Made by a program: the position numbers and the translations under genes. 5,793 bases of DNA from Comamonadaceae bacterium (GTDB lineage Bacteria > Pseudomonadota > Gammaproteobacteria > Burkholderiales > Burkholderiaceae_C), in the NCBI GenBank assembly GCA_947454585.1, contig CANGML010000120.1, forward strand, positions 1 to 5,793, given 5' to 3'. Below, piece after piece: positions 1 to 5,793 of this stretch. Position 1 is the stretch's first letter. Every line of letters starts with the position of its first letter. The notes below the pieces were generated by a model. That model saw only the letters and a program-made list of their open reading frames with translations, made no database searches and had not been told where the DNA came from.

Positions 1-35
1 ATCATCTGGACGAACAGGGTTGCGTTGATACTCAC
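1..35 (-). CDS. atpF: ATP synthase Fo subunit b (N-terminal fragment, runs off the window)
   Basis: Reading the minus strand from a GTG at 35-33 gives (M)SINATLFVQM followed by an incomplete codon, which matches the opening of betaproteobacterial subunit b, whose N-terminus is the single membrane anchor. Subunit b forms the peripheral stalk that holds F1 against subunit a. Only 11 codons are in the window, so no functional residue can be assessed. An AAGGTG Shine-Dalgarno (46-41) lies 5 nt before the GTG, which supports this start; no ATG in this frame competes with it. It follows atpE by 31 nt on the same strand, the standard atpB-atpE-atpF order. The identification rests on the short N-terminus plus gene order. 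Confidence 0.88.
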   Translation of the reverse strand, partial: MSINATLFVQM

Positions 36-66
36 GGCAACACCTTTCTTTTGGTAGTTGCGAGAA

Positions 67-361
<295 letters not shown>

Positions 362-378
362 CCGAAACCTAGTGCACC

Positions 379-1236
379 TTAGTGCGCATCGTGTGCTTGA
401 CCCACATACACCAGCGTCAACATCATGAAGATGAAGGCCTGTAATGTGATGATCATGATGTGGAAGATGGCCCAGATAGAACCAGCAATGACATGGCCAA
501 TCGGCAGCAAAATACCAGGCAATGAGGCAGCGGCCGCACCACCCATCAAAGCGATCAGCATGAAGACCAATTCGCCGGCGTACATGTTGCCAAACAGTCG
601 CATGCCATGCGACACGGTCTTGGCGGCGAACTCGATCATTTGCATGATGAAGTTGACAGGCCACAGCAAGGGGTGAGCGCCGAATGGGGCGCAAAACAAC
701 TCGTGCACCCAACCGCCAATGCCCTTGATCTTGATGTTGTAAAACACGCAGACCAACAACACAGAAGTCGACAAGCCCAAGGTGGTGGACAAATCTGCAG
801 AAGGCACCACGCGCATGTAAGCGTGATGAGGATCACCGCCGTTGGCGCTGTAAATCATTTCCCAAATTTTGGGGAACAAATCAACAGGGAATAAGTCCAT
901 CGCGTTCATCAAGAAGATCCAGACAAACACCGTCAAAGCCAAGGGGGCCACCAACTTGCGGCTCTCGGCGTTATGAATGATGCCCTTGGCTTGGCTATCC
1001 ACCATTTCGACCAAGATTTCTACTGCAGCCTGGAAGCGACCAGGCTTGTGAGCGGTAGCCGCTTGCGCAGCACGCCACAGGAAAAAGCTGGCAACCACAC
1101 CCAAAAGGATCGACCAAAAAATCGAATCCAAGTTGTAAACGGAAAAGTCAATGACGCCAGCCATCGGCTTGTTTTGCAGATGCGTCAGGTGGTGAACGAT
1201 GTATTCACCAGCGGTCGGACCATGTTCAACTGACAT
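379..1236 (-). CDS. atpB: ATP synthase Fo subunit a (proton channel)
   Basis: 285-residue polytopic membrane protein, the stator half of the proton path next to the c-ring. The signature [13 protein letters not shown] (211-223) contains R213, equivalent to the essential E. coli aR210, and E222, equivalent to aE219. H259 in WAIFHIMII corresponds to aH245. Hydrophobic segments are visible at about 34-57, 96-112, 152-168, 190-208, 216-234 and 244-276. The protein is slightly longer than the 271-residue E. coli subunit; one visible difference is 11 extra residues between E222 and H259, in a Gly/Ala-rich stretch. The start is supported by family-like N-terminal sequence and an AAGAAGAG purine run 7 nt upstream of the ATG. 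It begins 14 nt after atpI and precedes atpE, so it is part of the same transcript. Confidence 0.98.
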   Translation of the reverse strand: MSVEHGPTAGEYIVHHLTHLQNKPMAGVIDFSVYNLDSIFWSILLGVVASFFLWRAAQAATAHKPGRFQAAVEILVEMVDSQAKGIIHNAESRKLVAPLALTVFVWIFLMNAMDLFPVDLFPKIWEMIYSANGGDPHHAYMRVVPSADLSTTLGLSTSVLLVCVFYNIKIKGIGGWVHELFCAPFGAHPLLWPVNFIMQMIEFAAKTVSHGMRLFGNMYAGELVFMLIALMGGAAAASLPGILLPIGHVIAGSIWAIFHIMIITLQAFIFMMLTLVYVGQAHDAH

Positions 1237-1250
1237 TCGTTCGCTCTTCT

Positions 1251-1727
1251 TTAAATTGGCACCACAGGATGAAACACTCGGCGCAAGCCCAATGCCAACC
1301 AGTAGACCTTCATTGTCACAACCAAGCCCACCAACATGGCAGGCCAGCTCAAATCATTTACCAGGCGAGGCGCTGCAATTAGCATCGCAACTGTCAAGCC
1401 TATCTTGACCATTTCCCAAAGAAAAAAGCCAAACACTGCAGAACCCGCATTCATTGAGGAGACCTGACTTGTCAAACCCCTCGCAAACAATGCAGCCGGC
1501 ACGATGACCGCTAAAGCACCATAAACCGCCGAGTAAACAGCAGCCATTCGCCCCGTCACGAACCACACCAACAAGGCCAATAACAAGCCGATCAGGGCCT
1601 GTGCCGCTAACACCCGCCAAATAGACAGGAGGGGCTGACTTACTCTCAGCTCACGCGCCTGCTCGGCGGTCAAGGGCTGGAAGTCCTCGGGTGCGTCTTC
1701 TAAGTCTTCAGGTTGTATTCTGGTCAT
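1251..1727 (-). CDS. atpI: ATP synthase subunit I, c-ring assembly factor AtpI
   Basis: 158 residues with a charged, acidic N-terminal tail (1-35) and four predicted membrane helices at about 37-57, 61-83, 94-119 and 127-147. The [20 protein letters not shown] segment and the paired charges E105 and K108 in the third helix (WEMVKIGLT) are typical of the AtpI/UncI family. Family members are small membrane proteins that help c subunits assemble into the ring and are not part of the finished enzyme; mutants of E. coli atpI are mildly affected. Family sequence conservation is low, so the call relies on topology, these residues and its place as first gene of the atp operon, 14 nt before atpB. The Shine-Dalgarno is weak: a GGATG at 1741-1737, 9 nt before the ATG. 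Confidence 0.92.
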   Translation of the reverse strand: MTRIQPEDLEDAPEDFQPLTAEQARELRVSQPLLSIWRVLAAQALIGLLLALLVWFVTGRMAAVYSAVYGALAVIVPAALFARGLTSQVSSMNAGSAVFGFFLWEMVKIGLTVAMLIAAPRLVNDLSWPAMLVGLVVTMKVYWLALGLRRVFHPVVPI

Positions 1728-1733
1728 GTTTAT

Positions 1734-1752
1734 TTACATCCAGGTTACATCC
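1734..1752 (-). repeat. Tandem 8-bp direct repeat in the atp leader
   Basis: The minus strand carries GGATGTAA twice, at 1752-1745 and 1741-1734, separated by CCT. Both copies fall in the predicted untranslated leader of atpI, and the proximal copy supplies the only Shine-Dalgarno-like GGATG. The repeat is seen directly; any role in translation or in binding a protein is speculation, and with two short copies it could be chance. Confidence 0.4.
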
Positions 1753-1774
1753 GTGAGGTCCTGCAAAGCCAGCT

Positions 1775-1802
1775 ATTGTACGTGATAACCCATACATATC
1801 AA
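1775..1802 (-). promoter_or_regulatory. Sigma70-type promoter of the atp operon
   Basis: On the minus strand a -35 box TTGATA (1802-1797) is separated by 16 bp from a -10 box TACAAT (1780-1775). Each hexamer matches the consensus at five of six positions. The start of transcription would be near 1768, giving a leader of about 40 nt before atpI at 1727. The location, in the divergent gap directly upstream of the first atp gene, is where the operon promoter is expected. It is the best promoter-like sequence I found by eye in this gap. Confidence 0.68.
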
Positions 1803-1836
1803 GACAAACCCCTACGGCAAGAGGATAATTGGTCAG

Positions 1837-2133
1837 ATGACGCTCCCCTCCCCCCCTCAGGATGATTCTCGCAAAGAGTCGTTGATTGAATACCCTAGCC
1901 GCTTTCCCATCAAAGTGATGGGCGCCAAGGTTGAGGGCTTTGTCCATGCCATCACGCACATTGCTGAGCAATTCGACCCTGACTTCGACCCCGCCAACGC
2001 CCTTGAGCTGCGCGAAAGCTCAGGGGGAAAGTACTTGGGTGTCACGATCACGATCACAGCAACCAGTCGCGAACAGCTCGATGAAATCTACCGCACACTG
2101 ACCTCTCACCCGATGGTCAAAGTCGTTCTTTGA
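1837..2133 (+). CDS. ybeD: YbeD/DUF493 family protein
   Basis: 98-residue small soluble protein of the DUF493 (YbeD) family. The characteristic [11 protein letters not shown] block is at 19-29, and the C-terminal half ([15 protein letters not shown], 61-75, then an acidic helix and HPMVKVVL, 91-98) gives the family's ferredoxin-like alpha/beta pattern with an ACT-like look. Its molecular function is not firmly established; in many proteobacteria it sits next to lipB, as here, and a regulatory role has been suggested from fold and context only. An AAGAGGA purine run (1819-1825) lies 11 nt before the ATG, a rather long spacing. Codons 5-7 contain a run of seven C. It overlaps nothing and ends 7 nt before lipB, so the two are probably cotranscribed. 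Confidence 0.93.
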   Translation: MTLPSPPQDDSRKESLIEYPSRFPIKVMGAKVEGFVHAITHIAEQFDPDFDPANALELRESSGGKYLGVTITITATSREQLDEIYRTLTSHPMVKVVL

Positions 2134-2140
2134 ACACCAG

Positions 2141-2821
2141 ATGAAACTATCTGCGCTAGGCCAAGTCGCGTATCTGCCCACGTACCAGGCGATGCAGGAC
2201 TTCACGGCTACGCGAACAGACAACACACCTGACGAGATATGGATCTGCGAGCACCCGCCCGTTTTTACGCAAGGGCTCGCGGGCCAAGCCAATCACTTAC
2301 TGGCACCCGGAAACATTCCTGTTGTGGCAACCAACCGAGGCGGGCAAGTTACTTTTCACGGCCCGGGTCAAGTCGTGGCCTATCCCCTGATCGACCTCAA
2401 ACGCACGGGCTACTACGTCAAAGAATATGTATTCCGCCTTGAGGAAGCCGTCATCCGAACTCTGGCGCACTTTGCTATTACAGGCCATCGCGTTTCGGGC
2501 GCGCCAGGCATTTATGTTCGCCTTGACGACCCGCACAGCCACGCCGTCTTAGCCCAGCGCCCGACAAAAGATGCGAATCGTGATCCTGACTTTGCAGGTC
2601 TTGGGAAAATTTCCGCCTTAGGCATCAAGGTCAGCCGCCATTGCACCTACCACGGTGTGTCCCTGAACGTGGCCATGGACCTTTCGCCCTATCAGCGAAT
2701 CAACCCCTGCGGCTATCAAGGGTTACAAACCATCGATCTTTCTACAATCGGTGTATCGATCAGCTGGCAAGAAGCCGCTGATGTCTTGAGCCAAAAGCTC
2801 GTCACCTATTTGTCGCCCTGA
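2141..2821 (+). CDS. lipB: Octanoyl-[ACP]:protein N-octanoyltransferase LipB
   Basis: Transfers the octanoyl group from octanoyl-ACP to a lysine of lipoyl domains, the first step of endogenous lipoate synthesis in the cytoplasm. The 226 residues carry the substrate-pocket block [12 protein letters not shown] (66-77), the catalytic lysine K156 in [12 protein letters not shown] and the acyl-thioester cysteine C190 in [20 protein letters not shown] (38-48) is also typical. It is a little longer than the 213-residue E. coli enzyme, chiefly through an insertion around 127-151 (from [10 protein letters not shown] on) just before the catalytic lysine, which seems usual for betaproteobacterial LipB. 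No convincing Shine-Dalgarno precedes the ATG, only 7 nt from the ybeD stop, and no other start lies in frame nearby, so translation may be coupled to ybeD. LipA follows after 31 nt. Confidence 0.97.
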   Translation: MKLSALGQVAYLPTYQAMQDFTATRTDNTPDEIWICEHPPVFTQGLAGQANHLLAPGNIPVVATNRGGQVTFHGPGQVVAYPLIDLKRTGYYVKEYVFRLEEAVIRTLAHFAITGHRVSGAPGIYVRLDDPHSHAVLAQRPTKDANRDPDFAGLGKISALGIKVSRHCTYHGVSLNVAMDLSPYQRINPCGYQGLQTIDLSTIGVSISWQEAADVLSQKLVTYLSP

Positions 2822-2852
2822 ACACTGGGCCCTCAACACAGGCTTTATCGCT

Positions 2853-3851
2853 ATGTCTCACCCTGACAACCCCGTTGTGCGCGAAGCGCAAACCGTCGAC
2901 AACTACAACGCCTCTGCAAAACACAAAGCAGCAGCCAAGCTGTCACGCATCCCCGTCAAAGTGGAGCAGGGCGAAATACTCAAAAAACCCGACTGGATCC
3001 GTGTCAAGGCCGGCTCACCCTCGACCCGCTTCTATGAAATCAAAGACGTGCTACGCGCCAATAAATTGGTCACGGTCTGCGAAGAGGCGAGCTGCCCCAA
3101 TATTGGCGAATGCTTTGGCAAAGGCACCGCCACCTTCATGATCATGGGCGACAAGTGCACGCGACGTTGCCCTTTTTGCGACGTCGGCCACGGCCGCCCA
3201 GACCCGTTGGATGTGAACGAGCCAGAAAACCTAGCCAAAACGATTGCCGACTTGAAGCTGCAATACGTGGTGATCACCAGCGTTGATCGCGATGATTTGC
3301 GCGACGGCGGCAGCCAGCACTTTGTCGATTGCATTCGCCGCACACGCGAGCTCTCGCCCCAGACACAAATTGAAATTCTGGTGCCCGACTTCCGTGGCCG
3401 TGACGACCGTGCGTTAGAGATTCTCAAAGCCGCCCCGCCTGATGTGATGAATCACAACATGGAAACCGTGCCGCGTCTTTACAAAGAAGCACGCCCCGGC
3501 AGTGACTACGCATTCAGCCTGAATTTACTCAAGAAATTCAAAGCGCTTTTCCCCCACATCCCAACCAAGAGTGGCTTGATGGTCGGCTTAGGCGAAACAG
3601 ATGAAGAAATCTTGCAAGTCATGCAAGACATGCGCGCGCATAACATCGACATGCTCACGATTGGCCAGTACCTCGCGCCAAGCACCAGCCACATCCCTGT
3701 GCGTCGTTATGTGCACCCAGACACGTTCAAAATGTTCGAAGAAAAAGCCTACGAGATGGGATTCAGCCATGCTGCCATTGGCGCCATGGTGCGCAGCAGC
3801 TATCACGCAGACCAACAGGCGCATGCCGCCGCCTCAGCGACCAAGTCTTAG
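2853..3851 (+). CDS. lipA: Lipoyl synthase LipA (radical SAM)
   Basis: Radical SAM enzyme that inserts two sulfur atoms at C6 and C8 of protein-bound octanoyl groups. The 332 residues contain both iron-sulfur motifs: the auxiliary cluster cysteines C76, C81 and C87 ([12 protein letters not shown]), which supply the sulfur, and the SAM-cluster CX3CX2C cysteines C102, C106 and C109 (CTRRCPFC). The C-terminal RSSY (314-317) provides the serine ligand of the auxiliary cluster. [13 protein letters not shown] (141-153) is another family block. All catalytic residues are present, so it should be active. Residues 1-50 form a proteobacterial N-terminal extension before the conserved core. The ribosome binding site is weak (AGG about 10 nt upstream of the ATG). 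It is the last gene of the ybeD-lipB-lipA cluster, and its TAG stop overlaps the ptsI stop on the other strand. Confidence 0.98.
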   Translation: MSHPDNPVVREAQTVDNYNASAKHKAAAKLSRIPVKVEQGEILKKPDWIRVKAGSPSTRFYEIKDVLRANKLVTVCEEASCPNIGECFGKGTATFMIMGDKCTRRCPFCDVGHGRPDPLDVNEPENLAKTIADLKLQYVVITSVDRDDLRDGGSQHFVDCIRRTRELSPQTQIEILVPDFRGRDDRALEILKAAPPDVMNHNMETVPRLYKEARPGSDYAFSLNLLKKFKALFPHIPTKSGLMVGLGETDEEILQVMQDMRAHNIDMLTIGQYLAPSTSHIPVRRYVHPDTFKMFEEKAYEMGFSHAAIGAMVRSSYHADQQAHAAASATKS

Positions 3852-5608
3852 AGACCCATCATCTCTGCCGGCTCGTCGCAGGCCAATACGTCTTGAGCCC
3901 AAGCCTCTAGGCGCGAGGCATCCGCTCGGATGACCTCCTGTTTGACTGCCAATATTTGCGTGGGATGCATGGAAAAACTGCGCAAGCCAAGACCCAACAA
4001 CAAACGCGTCATGGCGGGGTCGCCCGCCATCTCACCGCACACGCTCACCCCCTTGCCTTGGGCGCGTGACTCGGCAATCGTGTCAGCCAACAACCGCAAC
4101 ACCGCCGGATGCAAGGGGTCATACAAATGCGCGACCAATTCATCAGCACGATCAATGGCCAAGGTGTATTGAATCAAATCATTCGTGCCAATCGACAAGT
4201 AGTCGAAGTGGCGCAAAAACATCTTCACACTCAACGCAGCAGCAGGCACCTCAATCATGGCGCCAATTTTGATCGGGCCAAATGAAAGCCCGCGGGCATC
4301 GAGCTGCTTGCGTGCTTTATCCACCAAAACTAAGGTTTGCTTGATTTCGCGAGCATGCGCCAGCATCGGAATTAACAAATGCACTTGTCCATGCGCTGCG
4401 GCACGCAAAATAGCGCGCAACTGTGTCAGGAACATGGCGGGATCGGCCAAGCTCCAACGAATGGCACGCAAACCCAAGGCTGGATTGAGATGCGTTTCAT
4501 CTTTGGCCGTGCGATCTAAGGGCTTATCCGCCCCAATGTCCACCGTGCGAATGGTGACAGGTAAGCCCTTCATGCCATCCACCGCGCGCTTGTAGGCTTG
4601 GTACTGCTCTTCCTCATCAGGCAAAGCGCCTTCACGCCCCATGAATAAAAATTCGCTGCGAAACAAGCCCACGCCCACGGCACCCACATCCAAGGCGGCG
4701 GGCGAATCTTCAGGCATCTCAATGTTGGCCAACAACTCCACGCGCTGCCCATCTAAGGTCACCGCAGGGGTATGGCGCAGACGCGAGAGCCGTTCACGCT
4801 CCACTTGGGCCTGCCGTTGCTTGAACCCGTACTCAGCCAAGATGATGGGGGATGGGTTGACGATGACTACGCCAGCATCACCGTCAATGATGATCCAATC
4901 GTCCTGCCGCACCAACTGACTCGCGGTGCGTGCGCCCACCACAGCGGGAATATCTAAGCTACGCGCCACGATCGCCGTGTGTGAGGTCTTGCCGCCGACA
5001 TCGGTGACAAAGCCCGTGAAGACGCTTTGCTTGAACTGCAGCATATCGGCGGGCGATAAATCATGCGCCACCAAGACCAGCGGCACGTCCATGTCGTCGC
5101 CCAACTGCAAGTCTTGTTGACGTGGCGTCGCGCTACGTTTTACGGCGGCTTGTGGAATCACATGCGCCACGCCTTTGAGGTGGCGCAACATACGCTCAAC
5201 CACTTGTTCTAAATCACCCTTGCGCTCGCGCAAGTAGGGGTCATCCATGTCGTCAAACTGGCGCGCCACGACATCCAACTGGGAGGTCAAGGCCCACTCC
5301 GCGTTGTACAGACGATCTTTCACCCAATTGGTGACCCCATCTTCCAGCATGGCGTCTTGCACCAACATCAAATGCACTTCCAAGATCGCCGCCAACTCTG
5401 GCGGTGAATCTTTGGGTAGGTTGTCATGCAGGGTTTGCAATTCAGCCAAGACCGCCTCGCGAGCGTGCGTTAACCGCGCAAGCTCTGGATCAATCTGTTC
5501 TGGCTCAATGAAATAGTGAGCCACATCCACACGACTGGAAGCCACCAGCACGGCACGCCCAATCGCGATGCCCCGGGCAACAGCAAGACCGTGGATAGAA
5601 AAGGTCAT
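3848..5608 (-). CDS. ptsI: Phosphoenolpyruvate-protein phosphotransferase (PTS Enzyme I)
   Basis: First enzyme of the phosphotransferase system: it autophosphorylates on histidine using phosphoenolpyruvate and passes the phosphate to HPr in the cytoplasm. In order, the 586 residues show the N-terminal HPr-binding region (about 5-140), the swivelling phosphohistidine domain with H210 in [13 protein letters not shown] (205-217), and the C-terminal PEP-binding barrel (about 272-560). Barrel residues include R317 in [10 protein letters not shown]354 in [13 protein letters not shown]452 in MIEVPAA, N475 and D476 in [10 protein letters not shown], and catalytic C524 in VCGEMAGD. Length is close to E. 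coli EI (575). There is no N-terminal GAF domain, which argues against the nitrogen-type paralogue PtsP. The ATG is 3 nt after the ptsH stop, with the purine-rich end of ptsH serving as ribosome binding site, so the two are translationally coupled. Confidence 0.97.
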   Translation of the reverse strand: MTFSIHGLAVARGIAIGRAVLVASSRVDVAHYFIEPEQIDPELARLTHAREAVLAELQTLHDNLPKDSPPELAAILEVHLMLVQDAMLEDGVTNWVKDRLYNAEWALTSQLDVVARQFDDMDDPYLRERKGDLEQVVERMLRHLKGVAHVIPQAAVKRSATPRQQDLQLGDDMDVPLVLVAHDLSPADMLQFKQSVFTGFVTDVGGKTSHTAIVARSLDIPAVVGARTASQLVRQDDWIIIDGDAGVVIVNPSPIILAEYGFKQRQAQVERERLSRLRHTPAVTLDGQRVELLANIEMPEDSPAALDVGAVGVGLFRSEFLFMGREGALPDEEEQYQAYKRAVDGMKGLPVTIRTVDIGADKPLDRTAKDETHLNPALGLRAIRWSLADPAMFLTQLRAILRAAAHGQVHLLIPMLAHAREIKQTLVLVDKARKQLDARGLSFGPIKIGAMIEVPAAALSVKMFLRHFDYLSIGTNDLIQYTLAIDRADELVAHLYDPLHPAVLRLLADTIAESRAQGKGVSVCGEMAGDPAMTRLLLGLGLRSFSMHPTQILAVKQEVIRADASRLEAWAQDVLACDEPAEMMGL

Positions 5609-5611
5609 GCC

Positions 5612-5793
5612 CTATTCGCCTTCGCCAAACTTGTCGGCCATCAAGGCTAACAAAGCGTCCATAGCCTCTTGCTCTTGCGCACCTTCGGTTTCTAAGGCCA
5701 CCTCAGAGCCGATGCCTGCAGCCAACATCATGACGCCCATGATGCTCTTGGCATTCACGCGGCGGTCACCCTTGCTGATCCAGACTTCACAAG
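5612..5793 (-). CDS. ptsH: Phosphocarrier protein HPr (C-terminal part, 5' end outside the window)
   Basis: The minus strand from 5791 down to a TAG at 5614-5612 encodes the last 59 residues of HPr, beginning CEVWISKGDRRVNAKSIMGV and ending DKFGEGE. HPr carries phosphate from Enzyme I to EIIA proteins. The active-site histidine (normally near residue 15) lies outside the window. The serine of NAKSIMGVMM (codon 5746-5744) corresponds to Ser46, the site modified by HPr kinase/phosphorylase; the motif resembles the kinase-recognised form of Gram-positive HPr more than the E. coli one. If the full protein has the usual 89 or so residues, this serine is exactly number 46. It is 3 nt upstream of ptsI and surely in the same operon. 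This frame is too short and open-ended to stand out in an ORF search. Confidence 0.95.
   Translation of the reverse strand, partial: CEVWISKGDRRVNAKSIMGVMMLAAGIGSEVALETEGAQEQEAMDALLALMADKFGEGE

Noticed and set aside
1761..1789. Plus-strand promoter CTGCAA-N17-GATAAC for ybeD
   Set aside because: The -35 matches consensus at only three positions and the -10 at four, so it is not distinguishable from chance.
1801..1829. Plus-strand promoter AAGACA-N17-GATAAT before ybeD
   Set aside because: Transcription would begin at about the ATG, leaving no leader for the AAGAGGA ribosome binding site, which overlaps the -10 box.
1845..1858. G-quadruplex on the minus strand opposite the ybeD C-tract
   Set aside because: At most three runs of three or more G can be made from GGGGGGGAGGGG; a stable quadruplex needs four.
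3032..3427. 131-codon minus-strand frame inside lipA
   Set aside because: Serine- and arginine-rich antisense shadow of lipA with no recognisable domain.
3850..3866. Inverted repeat AGAGA/TCTCT at the lipA-ptsI junction as a terminator
   Set aside because: The stem is only 5 bp, A/T-rich in part, with a 7-nt loop and no T-tract on either strand.
4257..4595. 112-codon plus-strand frame inside ptsI, and similar ones at 3930-5516
   Set aside because: Low-complexity Arg/Ser/Thr-rich shadows opposite a complete ptsI with all catalytic residues intact.

Overview
This is ordinary-looking core chromosome from a betaproteobacterium, most likely order Burkholderiales and probably family Comamonadaceae. 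The placement is inferred from protein resemblance: the 'INATLFVQM' start of ATP synthase subunit b, the c subunit, the N-terminal extension of LipA and the HPr 'VNAKSIMGVMM' block. Base composition looks a little above half G+C by eye, without a sharp break. I see no mobile element, CRISPR array, tRNA, rRNA or horizontally acquired island.

Layout. (1) 1-1727, minus strand: the promoter-proximal part of the F1Fo ATP synthase operon, transcribed right to left as atpI, atpB (subunit a), atpE (subunit c) and atpF (subunit b, only its first 11 codons). (2) 1728-1836: a 109-bp divergent intergenic region with a good sigma70-type promoter firing into atpI (-35 at 1797-1802, -10 at 1775-1780) and a short leader carrying a tandem 8-bp repeat. 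(3) 1837-3851, plus strand: ybeD (DUF493), lipB and lipA, a lipoate-synthesis cluster. (4) 3848-5793, minus strand: ptsH (HPr, C-terminal part) followed by ptsI (Enzyme I). lipA and ptsI converge and overlap by 4 bp at their stop codons.

How the genes work together. AtpI assists assembly of the c-ring; subunits a, b and c form the proton-conducting Fo sector. LipB moves octanoyl groups from acyl carrier protein to lipoyl domains, and LipA inserts two sulfurs to make lipoyl cofactor for the 2-oxoacid dehydrogenases and the glycine cleavage system. Enzyme I passes phosphate from phosphoenolpyruvate to HPr. The HPr fragment keeps the regulatory serine context recognised by HPr kinase, which fits the partial, mainly regulatory PTS common in betaproteobacteria.

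I looked for an undescribed system on both strands and do not see one. What deserves a second look is regulatory: the pyrimidine-rich leader and strong ribosome binding site of atpE, the repeat in the atp leader, the lack of a clear Shine-Dalgarno before lipB, the C7 tract at the start of ybeD, and the terminator-less convergent junction.
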